This document shows, one piece after another, positions 37,332-49,712 of a DNA stretch of 64,000 nucleotides. The stretch's first letter is position 1. Every line of letters starts with the position of its first letter. The notes beneath the pieces are model-generated. The model worked only from the letters and a program-made list of their open reading frames with translations. It was not told the DNA's origin and searched no databases. Source of the stretch: Rhabditophanes sp. KR3021. Lineage: Eukaryota > Nematoda > Chromadorea > Rhabditida > Alloionematidae. Both the position numbers and the translations under genes were made by a program. The stretch lies in the NCBI GenBank assembly GCA_963281155.1, contig CAUJLY010000002.1, positions 5,394,001 to 5,458,000 on the forward strand, read 5' to 3'.

Positions 37332-39208
37332 ATGACAAGGCCCGTCATTTTGCAAAATGATTCGTACTTAATACGTTCGCCTGTGTATATTCTTGCCTGT
37401 AATAATGTTTGCCCAATGATTTCAGAGATGCAAGCATTTAGTGAAACAGCTGATGATTCCGATCACCTTATGCTTAAATTTATATTCGATCAAATTATTC
37501 GGTTGTCCTCAACAAAAAAAGAAATACCTAGTTTTGACTTTCACAGCATCTTGTCAGGCGAATTATTAGTTATTCTTTTACACACTGCGTACGTTTGGCT
37601 ACATTATTATTATATTTAATCTATTGATTTAGAGATCCTATCCACTTTGATGATGATCTCTTTTCAACAGATATGGCCAAATTATTCAATGAAACGTCTC
37701 CTGCCTCGATGTGCAAAGAATTGGGGGACAGAAGAACGTGTTTGCGTTTACTGGGAATTTGGATGAAAATGATAGATTATTATGAAGAAGTGCTCAAAAA
37801 AGACATCTCCCTCTCCGTTGACCACTTTCTCAACATCTCAAAACTAGCCTATGAAAAAGATCCCAGAGAAACAGCTGAATTAATGTATTTTATCCTCTAT
37901 ATTGCTTATGAAAAATTTCCAAAATCCAGATCATTGTTGAAGATACCGGCTCAATTTAAGTTAACCATTGATGAAGCTATTATCAAGATTAGCAACATTC
38001 CTCTGTCAACTCCAAGTTCAAATGATCTAAACGAAAGTGTTTCTAGAGATATGGCGGGGATGGTTGAGTTGGAAATGATAAATATGAAGTTGAATAAGCA
38101 AGTGAAGACATGTCAGAGGCATTTGATCAGACTTTACAAAGATAATTTGGATATTAAGAATAAACTAATTGCTTCGGAAGATGTTTACAAGAGTAAGGTT
38201 TTTGATGCACAGTTAGTGCATGATTTGAGTAGCCAACTTGACCATGAAAAGAACAAGTTTGATCAATTTAAGAAAAATATTGAACGGGATATGGCAGTTG
38301 AAATTGATAGTAGGGATAACAAAATTGCGGTCCAAGCGACAGAGCTAACTAAACTAAAAACTATTTTGGAAAGTAAAAAGAAAAAAATTGAACAGTTAGA
38401 GGAAGAAAACGTCAATTTGAAGTTTGAAGTGACTGAATATAAACGTCATTATAAAGCACAGGATGAAAGTTACAAGGACGGAGCCGTAAATTCTTCGAAC
38501 TTAGGCACTCATTCTGTATCAAATAGAAATGGATTGGACAATTTGGAATTAAATGGTATCGGGGAAATACTTGCCAGTAAGGAGAATCAACAACCTTCCT
38601 CGATGCTTAATTTGTCTACCTCGAGAAACCAACAATTAGCTATTCACACATTAGATCAATTTAAAAAAAGTCAAGAAGAAATAGAAAAAGAATTGGCAGA
38701 GGCAAAACTATATATTGGGGACCGTGCCAATTACATTTCAATTCTTGAGAAATCAGTCAAAGAGAAGGTAAAAAAAATCAGAGACGTTCAAAAAAATAGT
38801 GATGAAAATGAAAAATCACTTGATGCGCTATATAGAGAAAAGGATCTTTTGTTGTGCCAAAATAAGAACCTTATCTCATGCAAAGAAGAAAATGAAATAG
38901 AGATCAAGAATTTGTTCAAAGAGCTTGAAAGGAGAAAAGAGCTTTTGGATTTTTTTGATGCAACTTACGAAAACTTAAATTCAACAATTGCCAACATCCA
39001 ATCAACTCAAAGGGAACAAGACTTAGAAACTCCCGCAACGGTCAAACAAAACAATATACTTCTTAAATTGTTTATTATTCTATTCTTTATCATTGTAATA
39101 AGCTTCTTTGTAGCAACATGCTGGCTCAAAGAATTATTTCCCCTATCATTAGATTCACTAAAATGCGTCTTCATCTCATCCCAAAATAGAAATCAAATAG
39201 GAATTTGA
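37332..39208 (+). CDS. zyg-12: Hook-domain coiled-coil protein with C-terminal membrane anchor (ZYG-12-like)
   Basis: Exons 37332-37588 and 37633-39208, 610 residues. Residues 1 to about 200 have the Hook-domain helix pattern: SGELLVILLHTADPIHF, then CLRLLGIWMKMIDYYEEVL, then AELMYFILYIAYEK. Long coiled coils follow (LTKLKTILESKKKKIEQLEEE; KELERRKELLDFF). The carboxy end has one hydrophobic span (LLKLFIILFFIIVISFFVA) and a luminal tail of about 29 residues with one Cys. This is the layout of nematode ZYG-12, which ties centrosomes and dynein to the nucleus through a SUN partner. The tail lacks a PPP-type KASH end. The Hook assignment rests on pattern, not strong identity. Confidence 0.65.
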
Positions 39209-39794
39209 TCATTTTAATATTTTAAACTTTATTTTCCTCTTTACTTATAAATAAAAAGTATTATTTTTAAACATCGTCTACATTGCACTTTTATTTTAAA
39301 TTAAAGATAGTTATGTAAGCATCCCTCCCCTTTGTTCTTAAAGTCCGCTCCAATGTTCTCGATTGTTAGATAGCATAAAGGTTAAATTAAGGTTCAACTA
39401 CTATTTTTCCTAAGTTATAATTGGGAACTTCAAAACAAATCCAAAAAAACAAACCATTTATTTGCATAACCTAATAATAAAGTTTACCTTTAGTATTAAA
39501 AATAATACACATTCTAAAAGTATATATTATACTATCTACATTCTCAGCATACAACTATAACCTTTATCTGTTACGATAACGGATGATGACTGATCATGCT
39601 ATATACTTACTCAAAAGAAATAACACTGCAAAACAAATCCTTTTTTATTTCAATCTTACTTTTTATTTATACAATTAGTATATAATAACAATCATATAGT
39701 CATTTCGTCATCGCTTCTTAGGGTATATAAAGCACCTTAAAACTTTCTTAAGGACAAAGAGTCGTTATTTTCCATTAGTTCTACAATTACAACA
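39209..39794. other. Intergenic
   Basis: 3' UTR of the Hook-like gene (AATAAA near 39250), then AT-rich sequence; a TATATAAA box-like word at about 39723 lies roughly 70 bases before the next ATG. Confidence 0.45.
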
Positions 39795-40169
39795 ATGAAT
39801 AATAAAACCAATTTTCTTATTGATATGCTGAAACGTAACGCTGCCAAAGTGGCATCATCAACAACAACATTGACTCCAGTAATTGGTTGTGAAAACTGCG
39901 ACTCAACTATTAAGCATCGAAACATTATTTACATTCTAATTGTCGTGGCAGTAGTTTTGTTTTTAGTTGTTCTTTTCTTAATCTGCACAAATTATTATTT
40001 AGCTGAGTTAGTAAACAAATTGAAGGCATCACGAATTCAAACAGTACATACTTCCCGACATTCTGCAGTAAATCCAACTTACGTTGAAGCAGTCTGTTCT
40101 TCCGATGCGCAAATTTGCAAGCCAGCAAACCTAGACATGAAAAATATTTCCCTAGATACAGTGGATTAA
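39795..40169 (+). CDS. Small single-pass membrane protein, unknown
   Basis: Single exon, 124 residues. No amino-terminal signal peptide. One hydrophobic span at about 44-67 (IIYILIVVAVVLFLVVLFLI) follows a Lys/His/Arg cluster, and a Thr/Ser-rich amino part contains a C-x-x-C (CENC). The carboxy side holds an NPTYV motif and a D-rich end. No family recognised. A TATATAAA word stands upstream, so it may have its own promoter. Confidence 0.55.
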   Translation: MNNKTNFLIDMLKRNAAKVASSTTTLTPVIGCENCDSTIKHRNIIYILIVVAVVLFLVVLFLICTNYYLAELVNKLKASRIQTVHTSRHSAVNPTYVEAVCSSDAQICKPANLDMKNISLDTVD

Positions 40170-40357
40170 TAAAACATACCAAAACCTAATATCAACGTTG
40201 TCAATAAACCAATTATTTGCTTTCCTACATTTTATTATTTTAAATATATATACTTAATCATTATTCACATATTGTAAATAAAAAATTCCTTGCAAATTAT
40301 GGTGTTAGCTTTTTGGGTTTGGTTACAACATTTTGAATAAGCGTACATTTGACAAAA

Positions 40358-40624
40358 ATGAATCATAAGGAACCATTTTTTTATTTCCTTATCCTATTTA
40401 TTTCGATTTATTTTGTTAATTCAATTAACGTTTATCCTCTATGCCAGTTATCGAAACAAAACTACAATTATGACTTAGTTCTATCGCAATATTCTGCTAA
40501 AAATCAAAAGGTCAAACTCAATACCAATAGACGCAAAATGCCACCGCCTTTAACAATTACTACATTGATCATTTTGGGGATAATCATTTTTTCCTTTTTG
40601 TTGCTGATTACAGGAGATTTCTAA
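40358..40624 (+). CDS. Small membrane protein with signal-like start and C-terminal anchor
   Basis: 88 residues in one exon, starting at the ATG in AAAATGAATC. A hydrophobic amino segment (FYFLILFISIYFVNS) looks like a signal peptide. A short polar middle with basic residues is followed by a second hydrophobic span (LIILGIIIFSFLLLI) ending five residues before the stop. It lies 188 bp after the preceding small gene and 121 bp before FDX2, on the same strand. No family recognised; the coding call rests on the two well-placed hydrophobic segments. Confidence 0.5.
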   Translation: MNHKEPFFYFLILFISIYFVNSINVYPLCQLSKQNYNYDLVLSQYSAKNQKVKLNTNRRKMPPPLTITTLIILGIIIFSFLLLITGDF

Positions 40625-40745
40625 TTAATGGACATGTTTATCTGCTTAATTACTGCAATGTACTATTTACCAACACACCAATTACGATCTCTTCAGGATT
40701 TTTTCAAATTTATATTCTTTAATCTTAATAATAATTTCATTTCAA

Positions 40746-41289
<544 letters not shown>

Positions 41290-41502
41290 TTTTCTAAAAC
41301 CAAATTGTAGTGCCTTTTTGTTTAAACTAAATAAATACTTTAGAACAATCTGTCTTATTTCGTCTAACCAATTTCTGTTCATCTCTTACGAACAGACTTT
41401 ATTTTATACATACTCATTATAAATTGCATTATTCTACTCGACCAGATCAACGTCAAAAAATGCCACATTATACTTTCATTTCAACTATAAGTATTTAGCC
41501 AA

Positions 41503-44500
41503 ATGGTCGCTTCGATTATATTATTGATCTTTACTATATTTTGTGCAACGCAAATTACAGCAAACTATGATGGTCCTCATCAGAATTTCGAAAAACTTTA
41601 TCAGTTTGGCAAGAATGAATATAGCGATGAAAATTGGAGCGGATGTGTTTCATACATGTTAGTTGCTTTGGACGATTTTAACTATTATATGGATGAGAAA
41701 TTGTGGTGCCGTGAAAGTTGTGATACCCAAATTGCTGGATTAAAGGAAAGTAACAAAATTGAAGGCGATGTTGATTTGTTGTTTCATTCATTAATGTATA
41801 CTCAAAGTCAAAAGGCTTTGTGCTTATTAAGATGTCAAAAAAAGCGATTAACCGAAAATAGACAAGAATTAGAGGACTTTAAAATTTATGATGAATTTCA
41901 AGATAGAAAGCCTTATGAGTATCTTCACTTTTGTTACTACAAGGTTTGTTTTTGTGTCAATTATTTTAGATTTATATAAATTTTACAGCTAAATGATCTC
42001 CCTAAAGCCGTTTCAAATGCCTTCACTCTTGTTGTCTACAATTCAAATAACACAGATGCTCTTCAGAGTCTCAATTATTATATGGAACAACCAGGATACA
42101 AAAAAGAAATGCTAGTTGATTTGCTTAAAAAGCCATACGAAGTTAACTACATCAATGGCGTTGAATCTTACGAGAAAGAAGACTATACTACGTGTATCCA
42201 TTATTTTGAGCAAAGTTTAGAACAGCTATTTCAAGAAGAGAAGAAATGTCGCCTTGTTTGTGACGATAGGTTAGATTTTTCTTCTATTAACAATGACAAC
42301 CCCGAAATCAGCATTGTCTTCACAAGTATTTACAATTCAGCCTTACAATGTAGAAATAATTGCATTCAAAAATTATCCAAAGTCAATGGTCACAGAATTA
42401 ATAACTTCTTAAGCTCATATTTTGAATATTTACACATGTGTCAATTTAAATTAAATAGAGGAACTGATGCTGCTACAAGTGTAGCAAATTCTCTTTTATT
42501 GAACGGAGCAAATATGGTTATGAAAAGGTAAAGCCAGTATAAAAAATATATTAAAAGCCAGGAAAAATTTCTTCTTTAACGTAAACATCTTCTCAATGAT
42601 AAGCTGACCAATTAGTTGAGCATTATCAGGTGAAAGTTTGTATACTTCCTCAAAAGAGCACTTGCCATGACCAACATTCGTAACTTGTTGTCCAAAGTAC
42701 TCAGTGAGAGTGTATTTTAAGTTCTCAGCCAATTCCTTAGAAGGAACATCCATTTTGACAGCAATTGTCTGAAAGAGTCGTCGTTTTTCTTGGTGTTCAT
42801 AGTTATTTTGATGCTTCTTTCTTTTCTTGTGGGCCCACATTGTTCATCCACGTGAGAGTTGTACTTGGAAAAATGCTTGGCCGTTCTAAAGTTAGCATTT
42901 AAATATCTTGGGCTTGACATTGTCTCACCAACATAGTAAGCAGCTCTGATGAACTCTGCCACAGTTCATTCACTTAAAGGTTTTGGGTTGATTCTACTAT
43001 CAAGGAAAGGGTAAACGAAAGAAATCTTTTGGGCGGTTGCATCGTTAATCTCTAACCAAAATAAATAATTGCAGTCACCATGATTACACAGGAATCTCTT
43101 TCATGCTTTATATTTGCACTTATCTGGTTCAGTAATGGTTGCATAAACATCAGGCTTCCCTAACAATTTTTAAAAGTAGCACCCTAATGCTTATGCTCTA
43201 TACCAATCGAACTCTATTCGACCATCGGTTCCACAAACGAGAAAGACAAACTGTTTGCTTTTGATTCCCAGGTTTTCAATAACATTTACCAATAAGTCAA
43301 CTCCAGTTTGAATAACTTCCTTTCTTAATTTGTCCTTCTTGTCAACCTTAGAGCAATTATCAAATTATCAGTCAACCATTACATTAGCACATCCCTCTGT
43401 GCCACAACTTCTTCTTATCAAATACTTTCTTAAACTTCGGTCCATCTTTAATTTGACAACCAAAGCAGCTGCAACTTCTCTTCTTTTCACCTCTCTTCCT
43501 GATCGTCGTGCTTCAAAAGTCAAACCATGAACAATCTTCCTTCAGCATGTTGATCAATAGAAGTAGTTAAAATAGGTTGAACAAGATTGGGTCTTACTAA
43601 AAAAGACTTATTATATTAACATCATTATTTGCCATTCTCTTTCTGCCCAAAAGTGATAGCTCGATTTGATACAACAGACTGAGTGCCTTGTGTTTCATAG
43701 GATGCATTTGCGGATCTCTTGGAATTAAAGCTTGACTTCTTTTCGATGAGTAGTTAAATGAAACCAGTGAAGTGATCTTTTTAAACTAAAATATAAAGAT
43801 TAATTTAGAGAACAATATTAATAATAACACGCATTAGTCTCGTTAAAATAAGAATGCCATGACAAATCAACATTAGGATATGTTATAAACAAATTTTGAA
43901 GTAATATTATCTCACCTGGCAAAAGTGGCGCAAAGCATCTTTCATTAAAAATTAAAACCAAAAATTGGGGTATATTTTTAACACCATTAATAACACATTA
44001 TGTAAAGGAACAAATTATTTTACAAGAATCAATATGGAGAAAAGCTTAAATTCGAACCCAGTCCAGTTATTATTTCCTATCACAAGGTATTTTAAATATA
44101 AAAGGTTTATAAATAATAATTAAAAGGATATAAATATAGATAGTAGTCTGAAAATTAATCAGCGACTTATTTTAAATTAACACGATCATTAGCATCCTAA
44201 AAGCCCTGAAAGATTAGGCCAGCAACCTCGTCGTTTTTTTCAAGGAACATCTGGCAGACAATTTCAAGAGATGGATTGTCAGAGTCACTGTTGGTATTGG
44301 TATCCCTGAAGTAGTCGATGAAGATAGCTTCGATATTGCCAGCAAGTTCTTTTGTAGCATAAGATTTATACAGGACAATCATTTCTTGATCAGCAAAACT
44401 TTATGCATGGCCTTTTCAGTGGGCACCTTATCCAGTTCAATTGCCTTATTGTAGCCATACATAGGTTGTGACATCCTTTCACTCATAGTTAGTGTAGTTT

Positions 44501-45378
44501 TGCTTCATAGAGTACATATTTCTTGGCATCTCCAGCAGATAGGAGTTTAGGTGGAGCAATGTCTGGACTGATCATGATGTAGACGTCGCTTTTTGTTTTA
44601 CCCACATTCAAGTCATCAAGTTCATTCTTGATCGACTCAGCGTATCTATTTGCGTTGAATATCCCCGCTGCAGCAAAAAGGTCTTTACAATTTGTATGTG
44701 TAAAGTGTCGATTCAGAGTTTTTACTCGAAAGATACAATTTGCAGCAATGACATTGGTATTTAGTCACATTTGTAGAGTATTCATCACAATAATAAACGG
44801 AAGCTGGCTTTTTATTTGGACTTTGTCACCTTTAGAAATGTTCAAACACTTATTAAAAAATTTAAAAGTTTATTTTAATTAAATTACTAATAATCCCACT
44901 CCTTCAAGAGACATGCAAATGAAGAAAAATATCTTGACTTTGTTAATAACAAATTTAAGAACGAAAATGTATGTTTACAACCTCTTACTTTACTTTACAT
45001 ATAATTTTACAGCTAGAAATTGAAACACCAACTGATAAGGCTTTGATGGATTGGGAAGTTAGTTATGAAGATACTTTCAATTATGATCAATTGAAGCAAA
45101 ACATTTTATCTAATGATGAATGTGAAAAGTTGAGATTATCAGCATCGTTAGACTATTTAAAAGACGGAAATAAATTTCGCAAAGATGAGTTATTGGCCGA
45201 AATTAAGTCCAGAATTGATGAAAGATACGAAACCAGTGTAGAGATGTATTCACTCCACTGCAATGAACAAATTGAATGCCAAAGAAATGGATTTACTTTT
45301 AGTTTAGAGCAGGAAACTTGTTCATCTGTAGTTTCATCTAATTTTGAAGGCTGTTTGGTCGTTTTTTGTGAACAATGA
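41503..45378 (+). CDS. Leprecan/CRTAP-like protein with degenerate prolyl-3-hydroxylase end
   Basis: Exons 41503-41943, 41989-42527, 44911-44968 and 45013-45378, about 467 residues. A signal peptide (MVASIILLIFTIFCA) precedes two TPR-like CRTAP/P3H units with the family's paired Cys (WCRESC, CLLRC, CRLVCDD, CRNNC). The last exon aligns to the start of the P3H catalytic domain (ILSNDECEKL) and to its SNFEGC strand, but lacks the H-x-D iron ligands and stops there. It is therefore probably a non-enzymatic collagen chaperone subunit of the endoplasmic reticulum, like CRTAP. The small third exon is inferred: only the acceptor TTCAAGAG|A keeps frame. The 2.4-kb intron before it holds GIY-YIG-like copies C and D, antisense. 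Confidence 0.72.
42540..43640 (-). pseudogene. Decayed GIY-YIG-like sequence, copy C, in P3H-like intron
   Basis: Minus strand, broken by stops and frame changes. Around 43020-42900 one frame reads SFVYPFLDSRIN, a stop, then EFIRAAYYVGETM, the GIY-YIG core strands of the ANKLE1/LEM-3 type. After a frame change near 42840 comes SKELAENLKYTLTEYFG, VTNV and the tail ending QLIGQLIIEKMF. Upstream stretches (for example VDLLVNVIENLG, QFVFLVCGTDG) look protein-like but match no domain I know. Antisense to the host gene. Confidence 0.6.
44190..44790 (-). pseudogene. Decayed GIY-YIG-like sequence, copy D, same intron
   Basis: Minus strand. One frame at about 44640-44500 gives SDVYIMISPDIAPPKLL followed by AKKYVLYEAK at the GIY position. 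After stops, 44382-44197 reads TKELAGNIEAIFIDYFRD, TNTN and the tail NDEVAGLIFQGF. The last block aligns directly with the end of copy C (KELA-x-N, YF, TN, S-x-E-x-V, then LI and a final F). It lies about 550 bp upstream of copy C in the element's own reading direction. Not intact. Confidence 0.5.
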
Positions 45379-45625
45379 ACTGTCCATATTAACATCCATC
45401 TTTATTAACTCATTTAATAACAAACCAACAGCTAATTAAATAATGAACCAACAACTAATTAATAAATTAACTATTATATTTAATTACTTTAAAAAATTTA
45501 TTTAAATCATTTGAAATCACATAAATAAAGAAAATTACAACACAAAAAATGTTAATAAAAAGAGTTATATATTCATGATGATCCGGTAGGAAATTGTATG
45601 TTTAAGTTCAACCATATTGCATGTG

Positions 45626-46285
45626 TTAACGTGAATCATATTTAGTATTAGTGTCATCTTGATCCTCGTATTCGTATAATTGTTTATATAGAGGACAACA
45701 ATAACAACACCAACATGATAATCCAAGGAAAACTAAAAACAAATAACTCGTTATTGTTCATTTCAGTTCATTTAACTTACTGGCTAGTAGAATAATTGCG
45801 GCGATGATAATTGCAACAACCGCTCCCGTAGGAATAGCAAAAGGACAACACGATGGTTTCCAACTTCCCATATACGGCCAAGTGCAACACCAATTGTAAT
45901 TGTCCCAATCTGTTGGTTGAGGACAATATGCTAAATATCCATAACCTGAAGTAGTTGTCGAATAATAAGATTACTATCAAATATATGATTTAACTCGAAA
46001 TGAGTAATTTGATTTTATATATAAGTGTCTCAATTAGGAAAGAGGCTCTGAAAAAAGAGTCTTCTATGACAACCTTTTGGCATAGATAATAGATGTCATT
46101 TCACTTTAATTATCGTATAATACATGTAAATTACCTGAAGGGCACCAAAATATACGCCGATTGCCTAGTCTGCCTTCGATATACTGCGTAATGGGATCAT
46201 TTAAAGCTTGCTGTTCTGTATAATCAACTAAATATGCTAGTACAATACAAACTGGTAATAATGTTGCTACTCGCCGTAATAGCAT
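45626..46285 (-). CDS. Small Cys-rich type I membrane protein
   Basis: Three small exons, 46285-46135, 45945-45781 and 45732-45626, give 140 residues. Signal peptide (LLPVCIVLAYLV) is followed by a short Trp/Cys-rich ectodomain (CPSGYGYLAYC, WCCTW, SCCPF), one membrane span at about 91-110, then CWCCYCC right after the membrane, a likely palmitoylation cluster, and an acidic tail. The acceptor for exon 2 is fixed by keeping the SGYGYLAYC frame; another frame is open there but reads without sense. The topology resembles Shisa/VOPP1/WBP1-type small adaptors, which is an analogy and not an assignment. Intron 1 carries repeat copy 2. Confidence 0.65.
45978..46020. repeat. Intron-end repeat, copy 2
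   Basis: 43 bp matching 342-384 with about 3 mismatches. Lies about 20 bases before the acceptor at 45946 on the minus strand, in intron 1 of the Cys-rich membrane protein gene. Confidence 0.7.
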
Positions 46286-47600
46286 ATTTCAAAATGTCAG
46301 TAATTTGGATATTAACAATTCTTGATTATTAATCTGAAAATAAATTTAATCATTAAACGACAAACGCCCAAGATAATAATTTAGAGGCAAATCAAGTTTA
46401 TTTACAAACGAAATGGCCATGTGCATTTATTTATAGTACAAATAAATGTGATTTGATCATTTAAAAGGAAAACGTATAGTGGACCCCAACTAGAAAGAAA
46501 CATTTATTCTATTTGTTATCTTACTCATGTGCGATATTCAAATCTACAGTTACGGTGAACGGCAATAATAGAATTAGTATAAAACTATATATATAATATG
46601 AGAATGTAATATTCAAATGCAATTCAATTCTGAAACTCGTGTACAAGCACTTCTGGCAAAGACCGATGATGCTTAAAAAGGAACACACAAATAAATGATG
46701 AATAAATAGGAAGTTATAAAGTTAAGACTATGTGATGATCATCTCATACTAGTCAGACACATATATTATTATATTATTATTTGCTTAAAGAGTATGGCTG
46801 GTTGGTTGGTGGCCTAGTAAGGTAATGGTAACGTACAAACGTATATCATCTACACTTTTACAAATGTGCTGTTTACATTAAGCGCCCAAGCCTGAAGATC
46901 TATATAAAATTGTATACACACATAAATGACATTCATATATTTTTATAAGATGGTTCTCTTCCAGAGTAAAGTCGTCATGAAAAAGTGAACAAATGATTAT
47001 TCACCTGTGTAGTATATACTTATCATGAGGGGGACTACTTTGATGTGACATTCGGTCCACGTAAATGAGTCAGACCCTTTTTGGATGAGTGGGATACTGA
47101 AGAAAGCAAACGTTTAAACACATACACCCCAAATGAGATACGTTTAATGGGGGCGAGCCTGATAATAATCTTGTCCAATTTACCTATGCATATAATGTAC
47201 AGATAATATACAAATGTACAAAACTTGAGCCAGATTGACCTGCCACCTAGGCAGATATAAGCAAACACTGACACAAACCTGCACAACGACTAAACAACCA
47301 CATATAATTACTTATTTGAAATGTACAAATGAGGATAATCATTTTTAAACAAACTATACCCGTTACCCATTTTGAGAAAAATTAAATAATCCTTATCATC
47401 TTAATAAAAACGATTCAGAACCACCTTCAAATGTTTATAACTTTACGAAACATAACAAATTGCATAGTAATTTTGTATGTACCTGAAAAAAGTCCCCTTT
47501 TTCTGATAAACACTGAAGAGATAAAAAATGACAATTGATAAGATAAAAGAATCCAAATTAACGCTAAAGTATTGGCATAAATTATACCGATTGATTTAAA
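46286..47600. other. Intergenic between divergent genes
   Basis: No supported gene. An 83-codon minus frame at 47035-47286 has hydrophobic and basic stretches but no family match and no splice context. The rest is AT-rich and should hold the promoters of both flanking membrane-protein genes. Confidence 0.4.
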
Positions 47601-48664
47601 ATGTCGAGACTGAAAAAATATTATTTTTTGTCCACCATAATCTCTATAACCATCTTAAATACAATCAATTGTTATGATACCAAAAGCGATGATGATGCAT
47701 GCTATAGAGAATGTGAAGGTACCACCTTTGGTTGTAAAACTAAACTAATTTATTGGAATGGAGAAGATGTTGAAGGTGTTTATAAGGTTTGTCATCATTT
47801 CAATTCATTCATTTTTTACATTTTAAGCTTAATAATGGAATTATAAATATTACTTGTACTTTTGATTCATTGCCAAGATCAGTTAATGTTCGATGGAAAT
47901 TTAAGAGATCACCATATGTTTTGAGTGACAGCTCGGTAAACAATTACATTGGAAACGATAATGTTTATGAGAAGTTAAAATGCCATCAATTGGAATATAC
48001 TCATTCTTGTAATGTTAGTCCTGATCATGTGCAAAGAGCTTTTTCGACGTGTGTTTTAAATGTGGCAAATATTGATATGACTGGTTTTTATAAATGCGAG
48101 GCGATTGATACAAACTCAGGAATTGTTTTGGCGCAAAGGTATTCATTTATTTAAACTCTTTTGATTTATCTTAAATTTTATTTTAGTAACGAAATTGCAG
48201 TAAAGGTAATTGGAATTCAATCTGTACGCATCTACGAATCAAAATTAATCCCCCAAAAAAGTGGTTACGTTCAACTCGAAATTTGCGCAAATTCTCTTCC
48301 TCGAATAAGTTGGCTTACGAACTCTGTCGTCCTTCAGCCTGAAGAATCAAAACATTTATTTTCTTCCTCACCAATCACGAAAATACCTAACATAAATGAA
48401 GACACAAAAATCATCCCGAGGATGCAACCACTAAATGCTCTTGAAAAGAGTGATCCGTTTTGCTATTATGCACAGTTATTTATAAGCAATGTTGATAAAC
48501 AAATCGAAAACCTAAAAGTTTCCCTTGCTATTGAAGCGGAAGTTGAAATCAGACATCTAAATATAAAGATTGAGGACGTAAAAGAAAACTCAGGAATGAT
48601 TAATAATTGTTATAATAAATTTAATGTGTTGACTGTTATTGCATTTCTTTTCCTAATGATTTAA
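47601..48664 (+). CDS. Ig-like secreted or GPI-anchored protein
   Basis: Exons 47601-47786, 47828-48138 and 48187-48664, 324 residues. A signal peptide (YYFLSTIISITILNTINC) precedes a short Cys-containing segment and an Ig-like domain with the strand pair NITCTF ... VRWKF and the late motif MTGFYKCEA (D-x-G-x-Y-x-C type). The remainder has a few Cys, and the protein ends in a hydrophobic VLTVIAFLFLMI with no cytosolic tail, as in GPI-anchored proteins. Probably a cell-surface recognition protein; the partner is unknown. Confidence 0.7.
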
Positions 48665-49712
48665 TAAATAATATCGTTGAAAGTCATTTTAACATGGTTG
48701 ATAGTCATTTTAATCATTTAATATTGCGGATAGTCATTTCAATCATTTAATATTGTTTATAATTATTTATCCTCAGGAAGTTCTTATTTCACAAAATAAT
48801 AACGATATAATTATTTTACTTAATATTTGCAAAGTAATTTGATCAGCTTCACGACTGTGCACGATGTTTTTGAAGTCGATGTACTTGACAAATTTCTTTG
48901 TTTACTATTAATTTTCAACTTTAATAGAGTGATTGTGTCAAAGCACCTTCTGGAAGGATGACATTAAAAACATATTCCTCATATTAGATGATTCATTACT
49001 ACCTTCAATTATTTTTATTTTATATTCTCACTGCTACCAACACAAATGTCTCTTTTTTGATTTTTTAGTGGGTGGAGGATGAAGAAAAAGTAATTTTATT
49101 AACTAGACAGTACAAACAATAAGCTCTTCATCTTGGATATTTTTATTATATAATATCCATCTTTTTGACATTATTTGTATCAATTTGCAGCAACCCATAA
49201 TTTCATTGAATAAGAAGGAGTTTTTTGCACTTAAGAAGGAGAGCCTAGCCTCGTCATTTAGACGGATATAAAGCTGACTTACTTTCACTTAATCCAACGT
49301 TATCTATTAATTTGTTTGTGACACTTATATTTAATCAACAAATAAATTAATTCATCTGTCCTCTCAAATCTCTATATCCTTACCCTCAACTAGTTAAAGC
49401 TTTTTTTAATTTTTAATATATTGTGTACATGATTGTCAAATTTCTTTCATCTGCAAACAATCAATCTGGATGCGTTGAAAAGAGTGGAAACTTAAAAAGA
49501 TTTAACGTTTGCTAACTTTTTAACACACTTACTACAATATAAGCTACCGATCTTGGTTACTTACAAAATAAAATTCAATCTTATCTATGATGAAACATTT
49601 AATATAAATATACCTTCGCTTGTATAAATATAGATATTATTTCCAAAACTATTGTGAGGATATTGTCGTAACTTTCATTTTTTTAACTATTTTTAGTATT
49701 TAAACAATTAAT
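48665..49712. other. Intergenic with a small tandem repeat
   Basis: AT-rich. A 61-codon minus frame at 49103-49288 is not supported. A direct repeat lies at 48679-48758 (ATAGTCATTTYAATCATTTA units of about 29 bp). Confidence 0.4.
48679..48758. repeat. Tandem repeat of about 29 bp
   Basis: Two good copies and one partial copy of a unit containing AGTCATTTTAAT and CATTTAATATTG, directly 3' of the Ig-like gene's stop. Confidence 0.6.

Noticed and set aside
47035..47286. 83-codon minus-strand frame
   Set aside because: No homology, no upstream splice or start context; composition fits chance.
49103..49288. 61-codon minus frame as another nuclease remnant
   Set aside because: None of the diagnostic strands (D-P-R, YVG, LTN) or the shared tail is present.
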